DNA of 59,022 nucleotides from a virus, in IMG/VR virus record IMGVR_UViG_3300000517_000182, positions 1-59,022 of that record; one strand, 5' to 3'. The position numbers were made by a program, and so were the translations under genes. Every line of letters begins with the position of its first letter. Position 1 is the first letter of the stretch. Shown in pieces: positions 41,549 through 49,622 of this stretch. A model generated the notes under the pieces. The model made no database searches, was not told where the DNA came from, and saw only the letters and a program-made list of their open reading frames with translations.

Positions 41549-42489
41549 TGCTAGAAACTGTTCTTAATGTTCCCATTCTGTTTTTTGTTTTTGGGATAGT
41601 TGCAGTATTCCTAGGTAGCAATCTAGAATTGCCAAAAGGAATGACGGATGCTATTACGCTATACCTTATGCTTGCAATCGGCATCAAAGGCGGTATCAGT
41701 CTAGCAGAAGAGCCTGTAAGTTGGGCTACATTTGAACCTACACTGATTGTGGTTTTAGGATCTATCATAGTTGCTACCTATGTGTTTTGGTTGGCAAAAC
41801 GTTTTTGTAGCACAGAAACAGCAGCAGGCATAGCAGCAACCTACGGTTCTAATTCTACAATGACATTTGTTACCGCAGCAGGGTTTCTCACAGCAATGGA
41901 CATTGCCTACGGCGGTTATATGACCGTTGCTCTTGTACTTATGGAAACTCCTGCTATTATCTACGGAATCTACCTTGCTAACAGAGACAACAAAAGTTCT
42001 GTTTGGAACAACGCTCGAACAGCAGTCACAGACGGTGTTCAACTGCTGCTAATTGCCAGTCTGGTTATAGGCTTTGTAACCGTAAGCCTAACAAACAAGA
42101 CTGACATGCTATACGGATTTATCGGCGGTGACATCTTTACAGGTGCTCTCTGCTTCTTCCTACTTGCTATGGGCTTGAAGGTAGGTGACGCTCTTCGAAA
42201 CAATCTCCGCGACAATCTTGATGTTCGTCTTGTGTCACTTGCTCTCCTACTACCTTGGATTAATGGTGGATTAGGATATGCCGCAGGTGTTGCTCTTGGT
42301 CTTACTACAGGCGATCTTTATCTTACTACACTGTTAATGGCAAGTGCTAGTTATATCGTTGCTCCTGCAATCCTAAGCAAAGCAGTGCCTGCCGCAGAGA
42401 TAGGAAAATATTTGACTATGAGCATTGCTGTTACATTCCCTGTAAATATTGTAGTGGGCTTGCCTGTGTGGTGGTATATTATAGGTTGA
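41548..42489 (+). CDS. sbtA: SbtA-like sodium-dependent bicarbonate transporter
   Basis: 313 residues, about ten membrane segments in two inverted halves. Blocks such as LELPKGMTDAITLYLMLAIGIKGG, YGSNSTMTFVTAAGFL, VALVLMETPAIIYGIYLAN and ASASYIVAPAILSKAVP match the DUF897/SbtA family. SbtA imports bicarbonate with sodium in cyanobacteria; homologues in heterotrophs are less well studied. The long cytoplasmic loop of cyanobacterial SbtA, contacted by SbtB, is shortened here, so regulation may be absent. Translationally coupled to dut. Specificity for bicarbonate is inferred from family only. Confidence 0.8.
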   Translation: MLETVLNVPILFFVFGIVAVFLGSNLELPKGMTDAITLYLMLAIGIKGGISLAEEPVSWATFEPTLIVVLGSIIVATYVFWLAKRFCSTETAAGIAATYGSNSTMTFVTAAGFLTAMDIAYGGYMTVALVLMETPAIIYGIYLANRDNKSSVWNNARTAVTDGVQLLLIASLVIGFVTVSLTNKTDMLYGFIGGDIFTGALCFFLLAMGLKVGDALRNNLRDNLDVRLVSLALLLPWINGGLGYAAGVALGLTTGDLYLTTLLMASASYIVAPAILSKAVPAAEIGKYLTMSIAVTFPVNIVVGLPVWWYIIG

Positions 42490-42514
42490 CTTCCTGCCGC
42501 AGTTCGCATATACT
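42486..42514 (+). promoter_or_regulatory. Early promoter TTGACT-17-TATACT
   Basis: -35 overlaps the transporter stop codon; six nt separate the -10 from the ATG of the TilS-like gene, so the transcript would have an extremely short leader. Confidence 0.7.
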
Positions 42515-42520
42515 AATAAT

Positions 42521-43147
42521 ATGATCAAACTGCAAGGCAAACTTCCTCGAAAAATAATCGTAGCCTGCTCAGGCGGTGTAGATTCAATGGCGGTGCTTGA
42601 TTTTCTATCGCGTCGCCATAATGTAGAGGCCGTTTATTTTGATCACGGCACCAAGCATGGTCGTCGTGCTGGAATTTTTCTAACGGAGTATTGTCGACAG
42701 AGAGACATTGTTTTGTGGTACGGAGTGCTCAAGGAAGCAAAACCACAGGGTGTTAGTCAAGAAGAACACTGGCGCAACGAGCGCTACAAAAAACTTGATG
42801 AAATTGCAGATCAGCGCGGCGCCCCTGTTGTAACCTGTCATCACCTCAACGACTGCGTAGAAACTTGGCTTTGGAGCTCACTACACGGCGAAGGCAAGAT
42901 CATCCCCTATCGCAGGCGAGATGTTATTAGACCCTTTCGTCTTGTAGAAAAACGCAATCTTAGACTTTGGGCAGAAATGAATTCTGTGCCCTGGGTAGAG
43001 GATGATAGCAACCAAGATACCTGCTATACTAGAAACTATATTAGACATGAATTGATGCCTCATGCTCTACGAGTAAATCCAGGGCTGAAAAAGGTCATTA
43101 AGAAAAAGGTGCTTAACGATGACTATCAAGCATTCTCCTGTGTTTGA
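42521..43147 (+). CDS. tilS: TilS-like PP-loop ATPase (tRNA-Ile lysidine synthase domain)
   Basis: 208 residues with the PP-loop VACSGGVDSMA, then YFDHGTKHG, HHLNDCVETWLW, and RNYIRHELMP, the set found in the N-terminal catalytic domain of TilS. The C-terminal tRNA-binding domains of bacterial TilS are missing. TilS changes C34 of tRNA with a CAU anticodon to lysidine so that it reads AUA. A CAU tRNA is encoded at 51.1 kb and could be the partner. The shortened form and substrate remain to be shown. Confidence 0.82.
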   Translation: MIKLQGKLPRKIIVACSGGVDSMAVLDFLSRRHNVEAVYFDHGTKHGRRAGIFLTEYCRQRDIVLWYGVLKEAKPQGVSQEEHWRNERYKKLDEIADQRGAPVVTCHHLNDCVETWLWSSLHGEGKIIPYRRRDVIRPFRLVEKRNLRLWAEMNSVPWVEDDSNQDTCYTRNYIRHELMPHALRVNPGLKKVIKKKVLNDDYQAFSCV

Positions 43148-43532
43148 CACAGAAAGAGTAATTGAACACTACAGCGAAAAGGACGGAGTATCAGTTAAGT
43201 ATGTCTGCACTACAGACATTAATAATGTTGACATGCCTGTTGATGTATTCTATAGAGAAACGGCTCATCCGGAGTTCGGCAATAGATACTTTGGTTTGTT
43301 TGTAGATAGATCTAACAGAATTATGATCACGAATGCAGATCGAGTAGAAGAATTAGAGTTTGGTTTGGTAGTAAATGACGACGGTGACTGGGAGTATAGT
43401 CGTAGTAGACACGATTATAAGCAATTTGAAAACGGAAGCATGATAGACGGCGGTAGATCTTATATTCGCTCGTCTGGTTATCATGTCGTTCATCGGGTAA
43501 AAGACGGAGAGTTTGTTAAAGATGAAGATTAA
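43119..43532 (+). CDS. Hypothetical protein
   Basis: 137 residues, beta-rich, no known domain. It starts 29 nt inside the TilS-like gene and overlaps the next one, so belongs to the same early operon. Confidence 0.6.
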   Translation: MTIKHSPVFDTERVIEHYSEKDGVSVKYVCTTDINNVDMPVDVFYRETAHPEFGNRYFGLFVDRSNRIMITNADRVEELEFGLVVNDDGDWEYSRSRHDYKQFENGSMIDGGRSYIRSSGYHVVHRVKDGEFVKDED

Positions 43533-43710
43533 AACTGAAATCGAAATGACGCCGGAAGAGGCAAAAGAACTGATTACACCTGATGAGAAGGATATTGACA
43601 GAGGCACAGAGTTATATTATCATTGGCTTGAAACTGTGCAGAAAAGTGCGCAACAGTTTTGGACAGGTGCCCTAAATTCAGAGGCGAAACAAAATGACGG
43701 ACAAGGATAA
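43522..43710 (+). CDS. Small acidic hypothetical protein
   Basis: 62 residues from the ATG encoding MKIKTEIEM; a TTG nine bases earlier is less likely. Acidic N-terminal half, Trp/Gln-rich second half. Overlaps both neighbours by 11-17 nt. No known function. Confidence 0.55.
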   Translation: MKIKTEIEMTPEEAKELITPDEKDIDRGTELYYHWLETVQKSAQQFWTGALNSEAKQNDGQG

Positions 43711-44143
43711 ACTGCTTGATACTATCTCAAAAATAGGTGAGACAATGCGTGAAGCAATGGAAGAACACGAAAAGAAGAATGATGAGTGGTGGAACAATCT
43801 CACGGAGCAAGAGCGAGAAGATGCTTTCTATGCTGTGTGTAAGCGTATCTGGCAGGCAGACGGCAAAGACGGCGGAAGCTATCGCTACGCGCTCTACGAT
43901 GTGTTTGGATTTGACCCTGGCATGTATGCGTTAGGTATGGAATGCGGTTATATGTCAATACATAACGCAATCTATGACGGAGAAGAGTTGAACAAGATGA
44001 AAGGTGTCAATCGCGTTGAAGTCGTAGATAGACACGGTAGGTCTTACACAAATCGTTTAGAAAAAGGAGAAACTGTGAAATTTTCTCTGCAGGACGATGA
44101 CGAAACACTGAAAGTTTTTATCGACAATAACATCACTGGATAA
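43694..44143 (+). CDS. Hypothetical phage protein
   Basis: 149 residues; helical, charged N-terminus (EEHEKKNDEWWNNLTEQERE) and a small beta C-terminus (VNRVEVVDRHGRSYTNRL). Not recognised. Part of an operon of small early proteins. Confidence 0.62.
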   Translation: MTDKDKLLDTISKIGETMREAMEEHEKKNDEWWNNLTEQEREDAFYAVCKRIWQADGKDGGSYRYALYDVFGFDPGMYALGMECGYMSIHNAIYDGEELNKMKGVNRVEVVDRHGRSYTNRLEKGETVKFSLQDDDETLKVFIDNNITG

Positions 44144-44148
44144 CAACA

Positions 44149-44448
44149 ATGCCATATATTAAGCAGGAAGATAGGAAACGATTTACATATGCTCCTCAGA
44201 AACTTGGTCCTGAATGTGGTATAAGTTTACTAGAGGAAACTGGTAAACGATGCGGAAACGCAGGCGACTTAAATTATGCATTTACAGTGATAGCACAGGC
44301 TTATTTGAAAGAGCAAGGATTAAACTATCAACACATTAACGACTGCATTGGTGCTCTTGAAGGCTGTAAGCAGGAACTCTATCGCAGAATAGCAGAACCT
44401 TATGAAGATGATAAAATTGCACAGAATGGTGATGTAAAAGGAATTTGA
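44149..44448 (+). CDS. Conserved small phage protein (MPYIKQEDR family)
   Basis: 99 residues beginning MPYIKQEDRKRF, a signature shared by a family found in many phages (DUF6899 as I recall), with the helical block ELNYAFT-like LNYAFTVIAQAYLKEQGLNYQ and a conserved CIGALEGCKQELYRR. Function unknown. Confidence 0.72.
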   Translation: MPYIKQEDRKRFTYAPQKLGPECGISLLEETGKRCGNAGDLNYAFTVIAQAYLKEQGLNYQHINDCIGALEGCKQELYRRIAEPYEDDKIAQNGDVKGI

Positions 44449-44449
44449 A

Positions 44450-44860
44450 ATGAAAGCAGAACAACCAGCGGAAGGAATTAGCAAAAAGGCATCATACTCA
44501 GATGCTGTGTGGTATGAAGTAGATTGTCAATGCGGCAGTCCTGATCACTATCATTCTATTTGGATTGAAAGAGATTCAGAAACAAAACTGGTAACGGTAG
44601 AAATCACAACAGAGGCAACTACTGACTTTTGGACGCAGGATGTTCCAGAAAGAGTGAATAATCTTGATTCACCTTTTTTAAATTCGATTTGGCAAACCGT
44701 GGCATACACTGTGAATGAAACAGTTCGCAGAGCACGTCTTATTTTTCGAATTCTGTTTAAAGGTTATGCGAAATACGAATCAACTGTCATACTGACAAAG
44801 CAGCAGGCTTACAATTACAGCAAAGCGATTGAAAAGGCTGCGAAAGAACTAGACTCATAA
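44450..44860 (+). CDS. Conserved phage protein
   Basis: 136 residues. First half has VDCQCGSPDHYHSIWIERD, a possible metal-binding Cys/His turn; the second half is helical with an amphipathic segment (TVRRARLIFRILFKGYAKYES). Starts one base after the preceding stop. A late promoter overlaps its stop codon and would drive the noncoding region that follows. Confidence 0.65.
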   Translation: MKAEQPAEGISKKASYSDAVWYEVDCQCGSPDHYHSIWIERDSETKLVTVEITTEATTDFWTQDVPERVNNLDSPFLNSIWQTVAYTVNETVRRARLIFRILFKGYAKYESTVILTKQQAYNYSKAIEKAAKELDS

Positions 44861-44863
44861 ATA
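44856..44863 (+). promoter_or_regulatory. T4-type late promoter (CATAAATA)
   Basis: Sits immediately in front of a 420-nt stretch without a gene, so its likely product is a noncoding RNA starting near 44869. Confidence 0.55.
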
Positions 44864-44868
44864 GGCAC

Positions 44869-45240
44869 TTTTAGGCTACACAAGGACTCTGTTGGTCGAG
44901 AAGTCGATCCGCTACGATTCAGCCGAGGTACGGCCCGTTGCTGAAGGATGTAGTGCGTCCACTCCGCGCGATATCTCCTAAAAACCATGCAAGTGGAACG
45001 AGTGCATGGATAGCGTGAAAACGCGATGTCAACGCAGGTACGGGAAAGGTTAGAGCCCATGGAGATGCGTTAAAAATACCTGCTTCCAAAGTCTCGGCTG
45101 GATGCAACTCACATGAAGCCGTTTTGGTGGAACCTGCACAAGGTTCCGTCTGACCTAATACAATCTACATGAAACTTGGATATATACATCAAATAAAAAA
45201 CGAGTCTGCAAAGACGAGTGGTTTCGTGTCAACGAAACTG
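44869..45240 (+). ncRNA. Candidate structured noncoding RNA of unknown class
   Basis: No convincing gene is found between the upstream stop and 45283. The stretch has a series of perfect hairpins: CCATGCA/TGCATGG (44985-45009), GCGT-GAAA-ACGC with a GNRA loop (45013-45024), mutually exclusive AACGCA/TGCGTT (45031-45071) and GCAGGTA/TACCTGC (45034-45083), CGGCT/AGCCG (45095-45121), GGAACCT/AGGTTCC (45129-45147), GTCT-GCAA-AGAC (45204-45215) and GTTTCGT/ACGAAAC (45221-45238). GC is higher than in flanking genes and AGGTACGG occurs twice. It begins at a late promoter. I do not recognise RNase P, 6S, a group I intron or a known riboswitch. Ends are approximate. Confidence 0.55.
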
Positions 45241-45247
45241 AAACTGT

Positions 45248-45276
45248 TTGACTTATATCACAAACTGTATTAAAAT
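45248..45276 (+). promoter_or_regulatory. Early promoter TTGACT-17-TAAAAT
   Basis: Follows the structured RNA and precedes a 48-residue gene by six nt. Ends the noncoding stretch. Confidence 0.65.
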
Positions 45277-45282
45277 AAGCAA

Positions 45283-45429
45283 ATGAATATACCAAATTAC
45301 ATTAGGCTATCTCGAAATCACATTGGCATTGATTGGAAATTGTTTACAAAATCTCCGGAATACATGCGAGAACAAGCAAAGACAAAACAACTAGTAAGGT
45401 ATTTGAAGAATGAAAGCAACAATAGGTAA
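45283..45429 (+). CDS. Small 48-residue protein
   Basis: ATG just downstream of an early promoter; basic, Tyr/Asn/Lys-rich product that overlaps the next gene by 20 nt. The overlap and promoter support a real gene; no family known. Confidence 0.5.
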   Translation: MNIPNYIRLSRNHIGIDWKLFTKSPEYMREQAKTKQLVRYLKNESNNR

Positions 45430-46108
45430 GTATCCTCATTGGTTTACAACACAAAGGGTAGAGCACGCCTATCTTGAATGGCGTCACAAAAAGCCTGCCT
45501 GGGATGTTGACGACAGAGAACATACTACGCTTGACAAGATTGTCATCAAACTTTTAGACGGTTGGCAGACAGTATTATATTATACCGTCAACCAGATACA
45601 AAGTCGCAGGCAGCAGAAAGTACGTGTGCATGTAGACAATTGGGATGTGTGGAATGCCTACCATAGTCTTTCTTATGTTATTCTACCTGTTCTTGAAAGG
45701 CTGCGAGACGAAAAACAGGGCGCCCCTTTTATTGACGACGAAGATGTGCCTGATACACTTCGACCTACAAAGACACAAAAGAAAGAACTTGAAAAAACAG
45801 GCGAAGTTGATGACAAACACTTTGAACGCTGGGATTACGTTCTCGATTCTATGATCTGGAGTTTTCAAGAGATTGCGGAAGGCAAGCCTGGCGAGGAGCA
45901 GTTCTATACAGGCGAGATGGACATTGTATGGACTCCGGTTGACGCAAAAGGCAACGAAGTTTCTGAAGAAGATAGAAAGTATTACAGAATGGACAGAGGT
46001 GAAAACGATACACACGAAGTTGATTGGGAAGGCTTGCAGGCCTACGAAGATAGAATTGATTACGGTTTAAGAATGTTCGGAAAATACTTCAGAGCACTTT
46101 GGGATTAG
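45410..46108 (+). CDS. Conserved phage protein
   Basis: 232 residues, acidic, Trp/Tyr-rich; conserved-looking blocks FERWDYVLDSMIWSFQEIA and YEDRIDYGLRMFGKYFRALW. I recall similar proteins in T4-like and other marine phages, function unknown. Starts inside the preceding small gene and is followed one base later by the next. Confidence 0.65.
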   Translation: MKATIGKYPHWFTTQRVEHAYLEWRHKKPAWDVDDREHTTLDKIVIKLLDGWQTVLYYTVNQIQSRRQQKVRVHVDNWDVWNAYHSLSYVILPVLERLRDEKQGAPFIDDEDVPDTLRPTKTQKKELEKTGEVDDKHFERWDYVLDSMIWSFQEIAEGKPGEEQFYTGEMDIVWTPVDAKGNEVSEEDRKYYRMDRGENDTHEVDWEGLQAYEDRIDYGLRMFGKYFRALWD

Positions 46109-46109
46109 A

Positions 46110-46346
46110 ATGAACACAGAAGATGATGTAAAACTAGTCGCCGCTCTTGCGAGAGAAGTTGAAGTCACAGATCCTATCAACTGGGATAATCTCAACCTTT
46201 CCCCAGAGCAAGCCTACTCAATGATGGCTGCTCATGTAGTAGATTTCTATGACGAAAATGACGCATTGACAAACAAGGCTATTCTTGCTAAACTGTTGGT
46301 TGAAAATTTTACACTTAACCTGAGGCTTGAAAGTGGAAGACGCTGA
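46110..46346 (+). CDS. Hypothetical acidic protein
   Basis: 78 residues, helical, PDEQ-rich. The end overlaps the start of the following membrane protein. Not recognised. Confidence 0.58.
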   Translation: MNTEDDVKLVAALAREVEVTDPINWDNLNLSPEQAYSMMAAHVVDFYDENDALTNKAILAKLLVENFTLNLRLESGRR

Positions 46347-46743
46347 ACGAGAAAAACTAGAATCTGACGTAAAGGCAGAGACAAAAGACAAATACGAAAA
46401 AAGCACCATGAGCAAGGCTGGGAAACTTGCTATGGAACTTGCTGAAGAAAAGCGTCGTCTGCGGCAGGAATTGGATGAACTTCAAACAGAATATGAAGGT
46501 GTCAAGCCTACTACCCCTACAGGCACACCTGATTGGTATATCAAATGGAGTGCTGTTATTCTTGCCGTAGTTGGTATCTTCCTAATCTCTGCAGGCTTGT
46601 CAATACCAGGACAGATAGCTTATATCGCATCTGGTGTGGGTTGGATTTATGTAGGCATGCAGTGGAGCGACAGAGCAATTATGATCGGTAGTGCTATTAC
46701 TTCTACTGCTGTGGCAATGAACCTAATGGAAGCACTGCTATGA
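46333..46743 (+). CDS. Coiled-coil membrane protein
   Basis: 136 residues from a GTG with GAGG seven bases before it (a TTG two codons earlier is possible). A charged coiled coil (about 1-60) precedes two hydrophobic segments (about 74-95 and 98-130). Unknown function; could be holin-like or a small inner-membrane scaffold. Confidence 0.6.
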   Translation: MEDAEREKLESDVKAETKDKYEKSTMSKAGKLAMELAEEKRRLRQELDELQTEYEGVKPTTPTGTPDWYIKWSAVILAVVGIFLISAGLSIPGQIAYIASGVGWIYVGMQWSDRAIMIGSAITSTAVAMNLMEALL

Positions 46744-47132
46744 AAGTAGGACTTTCTCTTTCACGTTGTGTGAGAGATATTTTTGAAAAAAGAGTTGGCT
46801 ACGAAAATATCTTGGTCATAGTGTCAAGAACTGATTTCGACCCCAACAATGACGAACACTGGCGACAGATTTGGCACGGATACTTATATGGCGGAGTAAG
46901 CGAACCTGTTTGGCATGGATTAGAAGATCATGAAACTGATATCAGAAACATCTGTATCGATTTGTACGAGAGCGGCAGATTACATCAACCTCGTCAGTTC
47001 GGATCTGCCAGCCGTTTCAGAGCAGATTATGTATGGCTAGATACCATTGTGTCAGAACCAGATCTAGAAGACAAGCCCGCGGTAAAGAAAGCGTGGGACC
47101 AGTACAAAATCATCGCAGGACTATCTAACTAG
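46740..47132 (+). CDS. Conserved T4-like phage protein
   Basis: 130 residues beginning LSLSRCVRDI; the block FDPNNDEHWRQIWHGYLYGG... and FGSASRFRADYVWLDTIV is recognisable from marine T4-like phages. Function unknown. Overlaps the membrane protein by 4 nt. Confidence 0.7.
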   Translation: MKVGLSLSRCVRDIFEKRVGYENILVIVSRTDFDPNNDEHWRQIWHGYLYGGVSEPVWHGLEDHETDIRNICIDLYESGRLHQPRQFGSASRFRADYVWLDTIVSEPDLEDKPAVKKAWDQYKIIAGLSN

Positions 47133-47140
47133 GAGACAAA

Positions 47141-47374
47141 ATGAAAACAACCTATGATGACAAGTGCAAAGTGCATAACACAGATCACGACAAGACAGTA
47201 GAAGCAGAGATTTTAGAATTCGCTCCGCAGCGTCGTCTCGTCATAAGCCTAGAACGTTCTGTTAAAGTTTCTCTCGCATATGACGACAAGCATCACATCT
47301 ATGTAGGTTCTATGGGTGGACTAGAATTTACATCAGAAGGCCCAACAGCATATCATGTAAAGGAAGGAAGGTAA
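47141..47374 (+). CDS. Hypothetical small beta protein
   Basis: 77 residues, predicted beta-rich (VEAEILEFAPQRRLVISLERS), AGGAG site before the ATG. Conserved-looking but not recognised. Confidence 0.6.
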   Translation: MKTTYDDKCKVHNTDHDKTVEAEILEFAPQRRLVISLERSVKVSLAYDDKHHIYVGSMGGLEFTSEGPTAYHVKEGR

Positions 47375-47375
47375 A

Positions 47376-47570
47376 ATGCAGGAAGAACTCCAAGCAGTGC
47401 TAGAAAGAATCGCACAGGGTTTGGATGATGTAGATGTTGACTATTTTCAATCAAACATCTATAATCAAATAAAAGACATTGACGCAGAGCCTGAACTAAA
47501 ACAGGCAGTTGTAGATTTACACAGAGCAGCACGACATGCTGTTATCGCACTTGACGAACAAGACTACTAA
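47376..47570 (+). CDS. Hypothetical small helical protein
   Basis: 64 residues, acidic and helical, starting one base after the preceding stop. AAGGAAGG site. No known domain. Confidence 0.6.
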   Translation: MQEELQAVLERIAQGLDDVDVDYFQSNIYNQIKDIDAEPELKQAVVDLHRAARHAVIALDEQDY

Positions 47571-47579
47571 GAGGTTATA

Positions 47580-48179
47580 ATGGATATGAATTTGGTTCCA
47601 ATGGTTGTTGAGCAGACTTCAAAGGGTGAACGTTCTTACGATATATTTTCTAGATTGTTGAAAGAACGTATCGTTATGCTTAACGGGCCTGTAGAGGATG
47701 CGGGTGCTAATCTTATTGTAGCACAGATGTTGTATCTAGAATCTGAAAACTCCGACAAAGATATTACATTTATGATTAATTCGCCTGGTGGCGTAATTAC
47801 TGCAGGCATGGCGATTTATGACACTATGCGATTTATCAAGCCAGATGTTGCTACGATTGTGACAGGTCAGGCTTGTTCGATGGGATCGTTTCTTGCTCAG
47901 GCAGGTGCACCTGGCAAGCGGAAGATGCTGCCAAACGCTCGTCACATGATTCACCAGCCGTCGGGCGGCGCACGTGGAATGGCAAGTGACATTGAGATCT
48001 CTTATAGAGAGATTCAGTATTGGAAGAAGCGTCTTACGGAACTGTATGTGGAGCATAACACTGCTGGCAAGACCTACAATGAGTTCGAGCGTGATATGGA
48101 TCGTGACTATTTTATGAGTGCAGAAGAAGCACTTGAATATGGTCTTGTTGATCGTATTGTGTCACACCGAGGTGAGTAA
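47580..48179 (+). CDS. clpP: ClpP serine protease
   Basis: 199 residues. Catalytic triad: Ser in [14 protein letters not shown], His in [11 protein letters not shown] and Asp in [33 protein letters not shown] and the handle helix [12 protein letters not shown] are standard. The N-terminal axial loop region is intact. With ClpS at 32 kb and a tmRNA tag ending in ALAA, the phage encodes parts of a Clp degradation route; ClpA/ClpX must come from the host or another genome region. Translationally coupled with the 41-residue gene that follows. Confidence 0.95.
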   Translation: MDMNLVPMVVEQTSKGERSYDIFSRLLKERIVMLNGPVEDAGANLIVAQMLYLESENSDKDITFMINSPGGVITAGMAIYDTMRFIKPDVATIVTGQACSMGSFLAQAGAPGKRKMLPNARHMIHQPSGGARGMASDIEISYREIQYWKKRLTELYVEHNTAGKTYNEFERDMDRDYFMSAEEALEYGLVDRIVSHRGE

Positions 48180-48304
48180 TGGGCGGTAAATGGCACGGTG
48201 GAAAGGGCGACGGTCGTCGTAAGAAAGCAGACGACAAAAAGTACCGCGAAGGCTGGGACAGGATCTACAGCCAGAAGGGTGAGAAAGATAATAGCAAAAA
48301 GTAA
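48179..48304 (+). CDS. 41-residue basic protein after clpP
   Basis: Start overlaps the clpP stop by one base. Sequence GGKWHGGKGDGRRKKADD and YREGWDRIYSQK; small proteins with GGKGxxRR and WDxIF-type ends are conserved in T4-like phages. Role unknown. A late promoter lies over its stop. Confidence 0.65.
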   Translation: MGGKWHGGKGDGRRKKADDKKYREGWDRIYSQKGEKDNSKK

Positions 48305-48307
48305 ATA
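48300..48307 (+). promoter_or_regulatory. Possible late promoter (AGTAAATA) for tRNA pair
   Basis: With T4 spacing transcription would begin about two bases before tRNA-Ser(GCU). Confidence 0.45.
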
Positions 48308-48314
48308 ACAACCA

Positions 48315-48406
48315 GGAGGCATGCCAGAGCGGTCGATTGGGGCTCACTGCTAATGAGTTGGTTTCGGAAACGCGACCCGAAGGTTCGAATCCTTCTGCCT
48401 CCGCCA
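48315..48406 (+). tRNA. tRNA-Ser (anticodon GCT)
   Basis: Class II tRNA with long variable arm. Acceptor GGAGGCA/TGCCTCC, discriminator G, encoded CCA; anticodon loop CTGCTAA; T arm GAAGG-TTCGAAT-CCTTC. Reads AGC/AGU. Confidence 0.93.
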
Positions 48407-48410
48407 GTTT

Positions 48411-48497
48411 AGTGGGTTGCCGGAGAGGCTAAACGGCACTGATTGGAAATCAGTTGGTCCCGAAAGGGGCACGAGGGTTCGAATCCCTCACCCACTG
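48411..48497 (+). tRNA. tRNA-Ser (anticodon GGA)
   Basis: Class II tRNA, acceptor AGTGGGT/ACCCACT, discriminator G, no encoded CCA; anticodon loop TTGGAAA flanked by GA/TC pairs; T arm GAGGG-TTCGAAT-CCCTC. Reads UCC/UCU. Confidence 0.92.
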
Positions 48498-48501
48498 TGA
48501 C

Positions 48502-48529
48502 TTGACAGGAAAAGAAAAGGCTGTACAAT
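48502..48529 (+). promoter_or_regulatory. Early promoter TTGACA-16-TACAAT
   Basis: Good boxes, 27 nt before the coiled-coil gene; starts four bases after the tRNA-Ser end. AGAGG site in between. Confidence 0.7.
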
Positions 48530-48556
48530 ATACAACATATTTAGAGGAAAAAGGCT

Positions 48557-49138
48557 ATGAAAATCAATCTTAGAAAGGCACATGCTATCCAAACGCAGAT
48601 TCGAGAAGAGCTTCGTCGTCTCGATCTTGTAACCAGTGTAACTCTTAACGAGTTTGAAAATACCAAGAGTCAGATTGACACTGCTCGTTCAGAGTTCAAA
48701 GGCGCTCTTAAAACACACGAAAAGTTGTCAGGCATCCTGTTAGATATTCGCAAAAAGGTTGCTAGAGCAAACGCAGATGAAGACATTTCTGATCTTCTCG
48801 CAGACGCTGCTGCATTAGACTCGCAGATTGCTCTGTATAAAGACCTAGCAGATGCTAAGTCGCAGCAGCCAATTGAAGTTCTGGAAGGTCGTTTAGAAAA
48901 GCGTCGCAATGCTCAAGAAGACTCTCTTTATCGCAGCATGAGCGGAGATATCTTTACTGGTATCTTTACTCAAGAAGAGATTGACGGATATCGCAGAGAA
49001 CTTGCGAATTTGAAGCGCACCAAGCAGGGTGTGCAAGAGATGATTCTTGCTGCTAACATTGATACAGAAATCGAACTGGACGAGCATGAAGAAAAACTGC
49101 TTGCTCGACTGGGGATTATTTCCGATTTTGATGGTTAA
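48557..49138 (+). CDS. Coiled-coil hypothetical protein
   Basis: 193 residues, almost all helical with heptad patterns (residues about 1-110 and 140-185), no membrane segment. Not recognised; codon use is like the chaperone genes (more GTT/CGT), suggesting high expression. Followed by a noncoding stretch. Confidence 0.65.
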   Translation: MKINLRKAHAIQTQIREELRRLDLVTSVTLNEFENTKSQIDTARSEFKGALKTHEKLSGILLDIRKKVARANADEDISDLLADAAALDSQIALYKDLADAKSQQPIEVLEGRLEKRRNAQEDSLYRSMSGDIFTGIFTQEEIDGYRRELANLKRTKQGVQEMILAANIDTEIELDEHEEKLLARLGIISDFDG

Positions 49139-49160
49139 GCCTGTTCGCAGGTAAACCATC

Positions 49161-49406
49161 CAGAAGCGGTTGAAAGATGAGGATGACACTGCAACATTTT
49201 TAGTTGCTCCAAATTGATACAGCGTGTGAAAAGCGTGGACCACCTGCAGTGTTCCGAAGTTGATGTAGTTTTGTTGTGGATTGTTCTTCGGAAGTCGGCA
49301 GATTGTGCATTGTGGGTTGCAGTTTGTTTGTGCAAGGTCACTGATTCGTTATATCAGCACATGTCTTTTGTTTACGTCATTACTTGTTCACCGCTTCTGT
49401 CTTTTT
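49161..49406 (+). ncRNA. Candidate structured noncoding RNA closed by a 10-bp stem
   Basis: The 280-nt space between two genes contains nested perfect complementarity: CAGAAGCGGT (49161-49170) with ACCGCTTCTG (49390-49399), ACTGCAAC (49188-49195) with GTTGCAGT (49316-49323), TTCCGAAG (49252-49259) with CTTCGGAA (49286-49293). A T run (49401-49406) follows the outer stem, as in an intrinsic terminator. Alternative local stems compete (GCAAC/GTTGC, CACTGCA/TGCAGTG), suggesting a switch. A CCTG-TTCG-CAGG hairpin lies just before it. Long rod-like shape recalls 6S RNA, but I see no clear match. No gene of useful length is present. Confidence 0.55.
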
Positions 49407-49421
49407 TATAAGTAATAAGCT

Positions 49422-49622
49422 ATGGCAGAAAAAGAATTTCAAGTTAAACCAGTATTACTAAGATATTTCTGCGACAGGGCAGGCTGCGACGGCGAAGTTT
49501 TGTATGATCAAAACGCTGCTGTACTTGCAACACAGCCTCCTAAATATGTACATAAATGTGAAAAGTGTGGACATGAGTATCAGTTGACAAAAGCTTATCC
49601 TGCAGTCGACTATAAGTCATAA
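49422..49622 (+). CDS. Small zinc-ribbon protein
   Basis: 66 residues with two Cys pairs: CDRAGC and CEKCG, spaced about 30 residues apart, typical of a zinc ribbon. Possible role in nucleic-acid binding or transcription. No recognised family. Confidence 0.65.
   Translation: MAEKEFQVKPVLLRYFCDRAGCDGEVLYDQNAAVLATQPPKYVHKCEKCGHEYQLTKAYPAVDYKS

Noticed and set aside
44815-45107. Minus-strand reading frames across the structured RNA region
   Set aside because: Arg/Ser/Pro-rich shadow composition, no ribosome binding site, and they end within the hairpins.
44869-45240. RNase P RNA, group I intron or known riboswitch
   Set aside because: None of the conserved core blocks I know for these RNAs is present.
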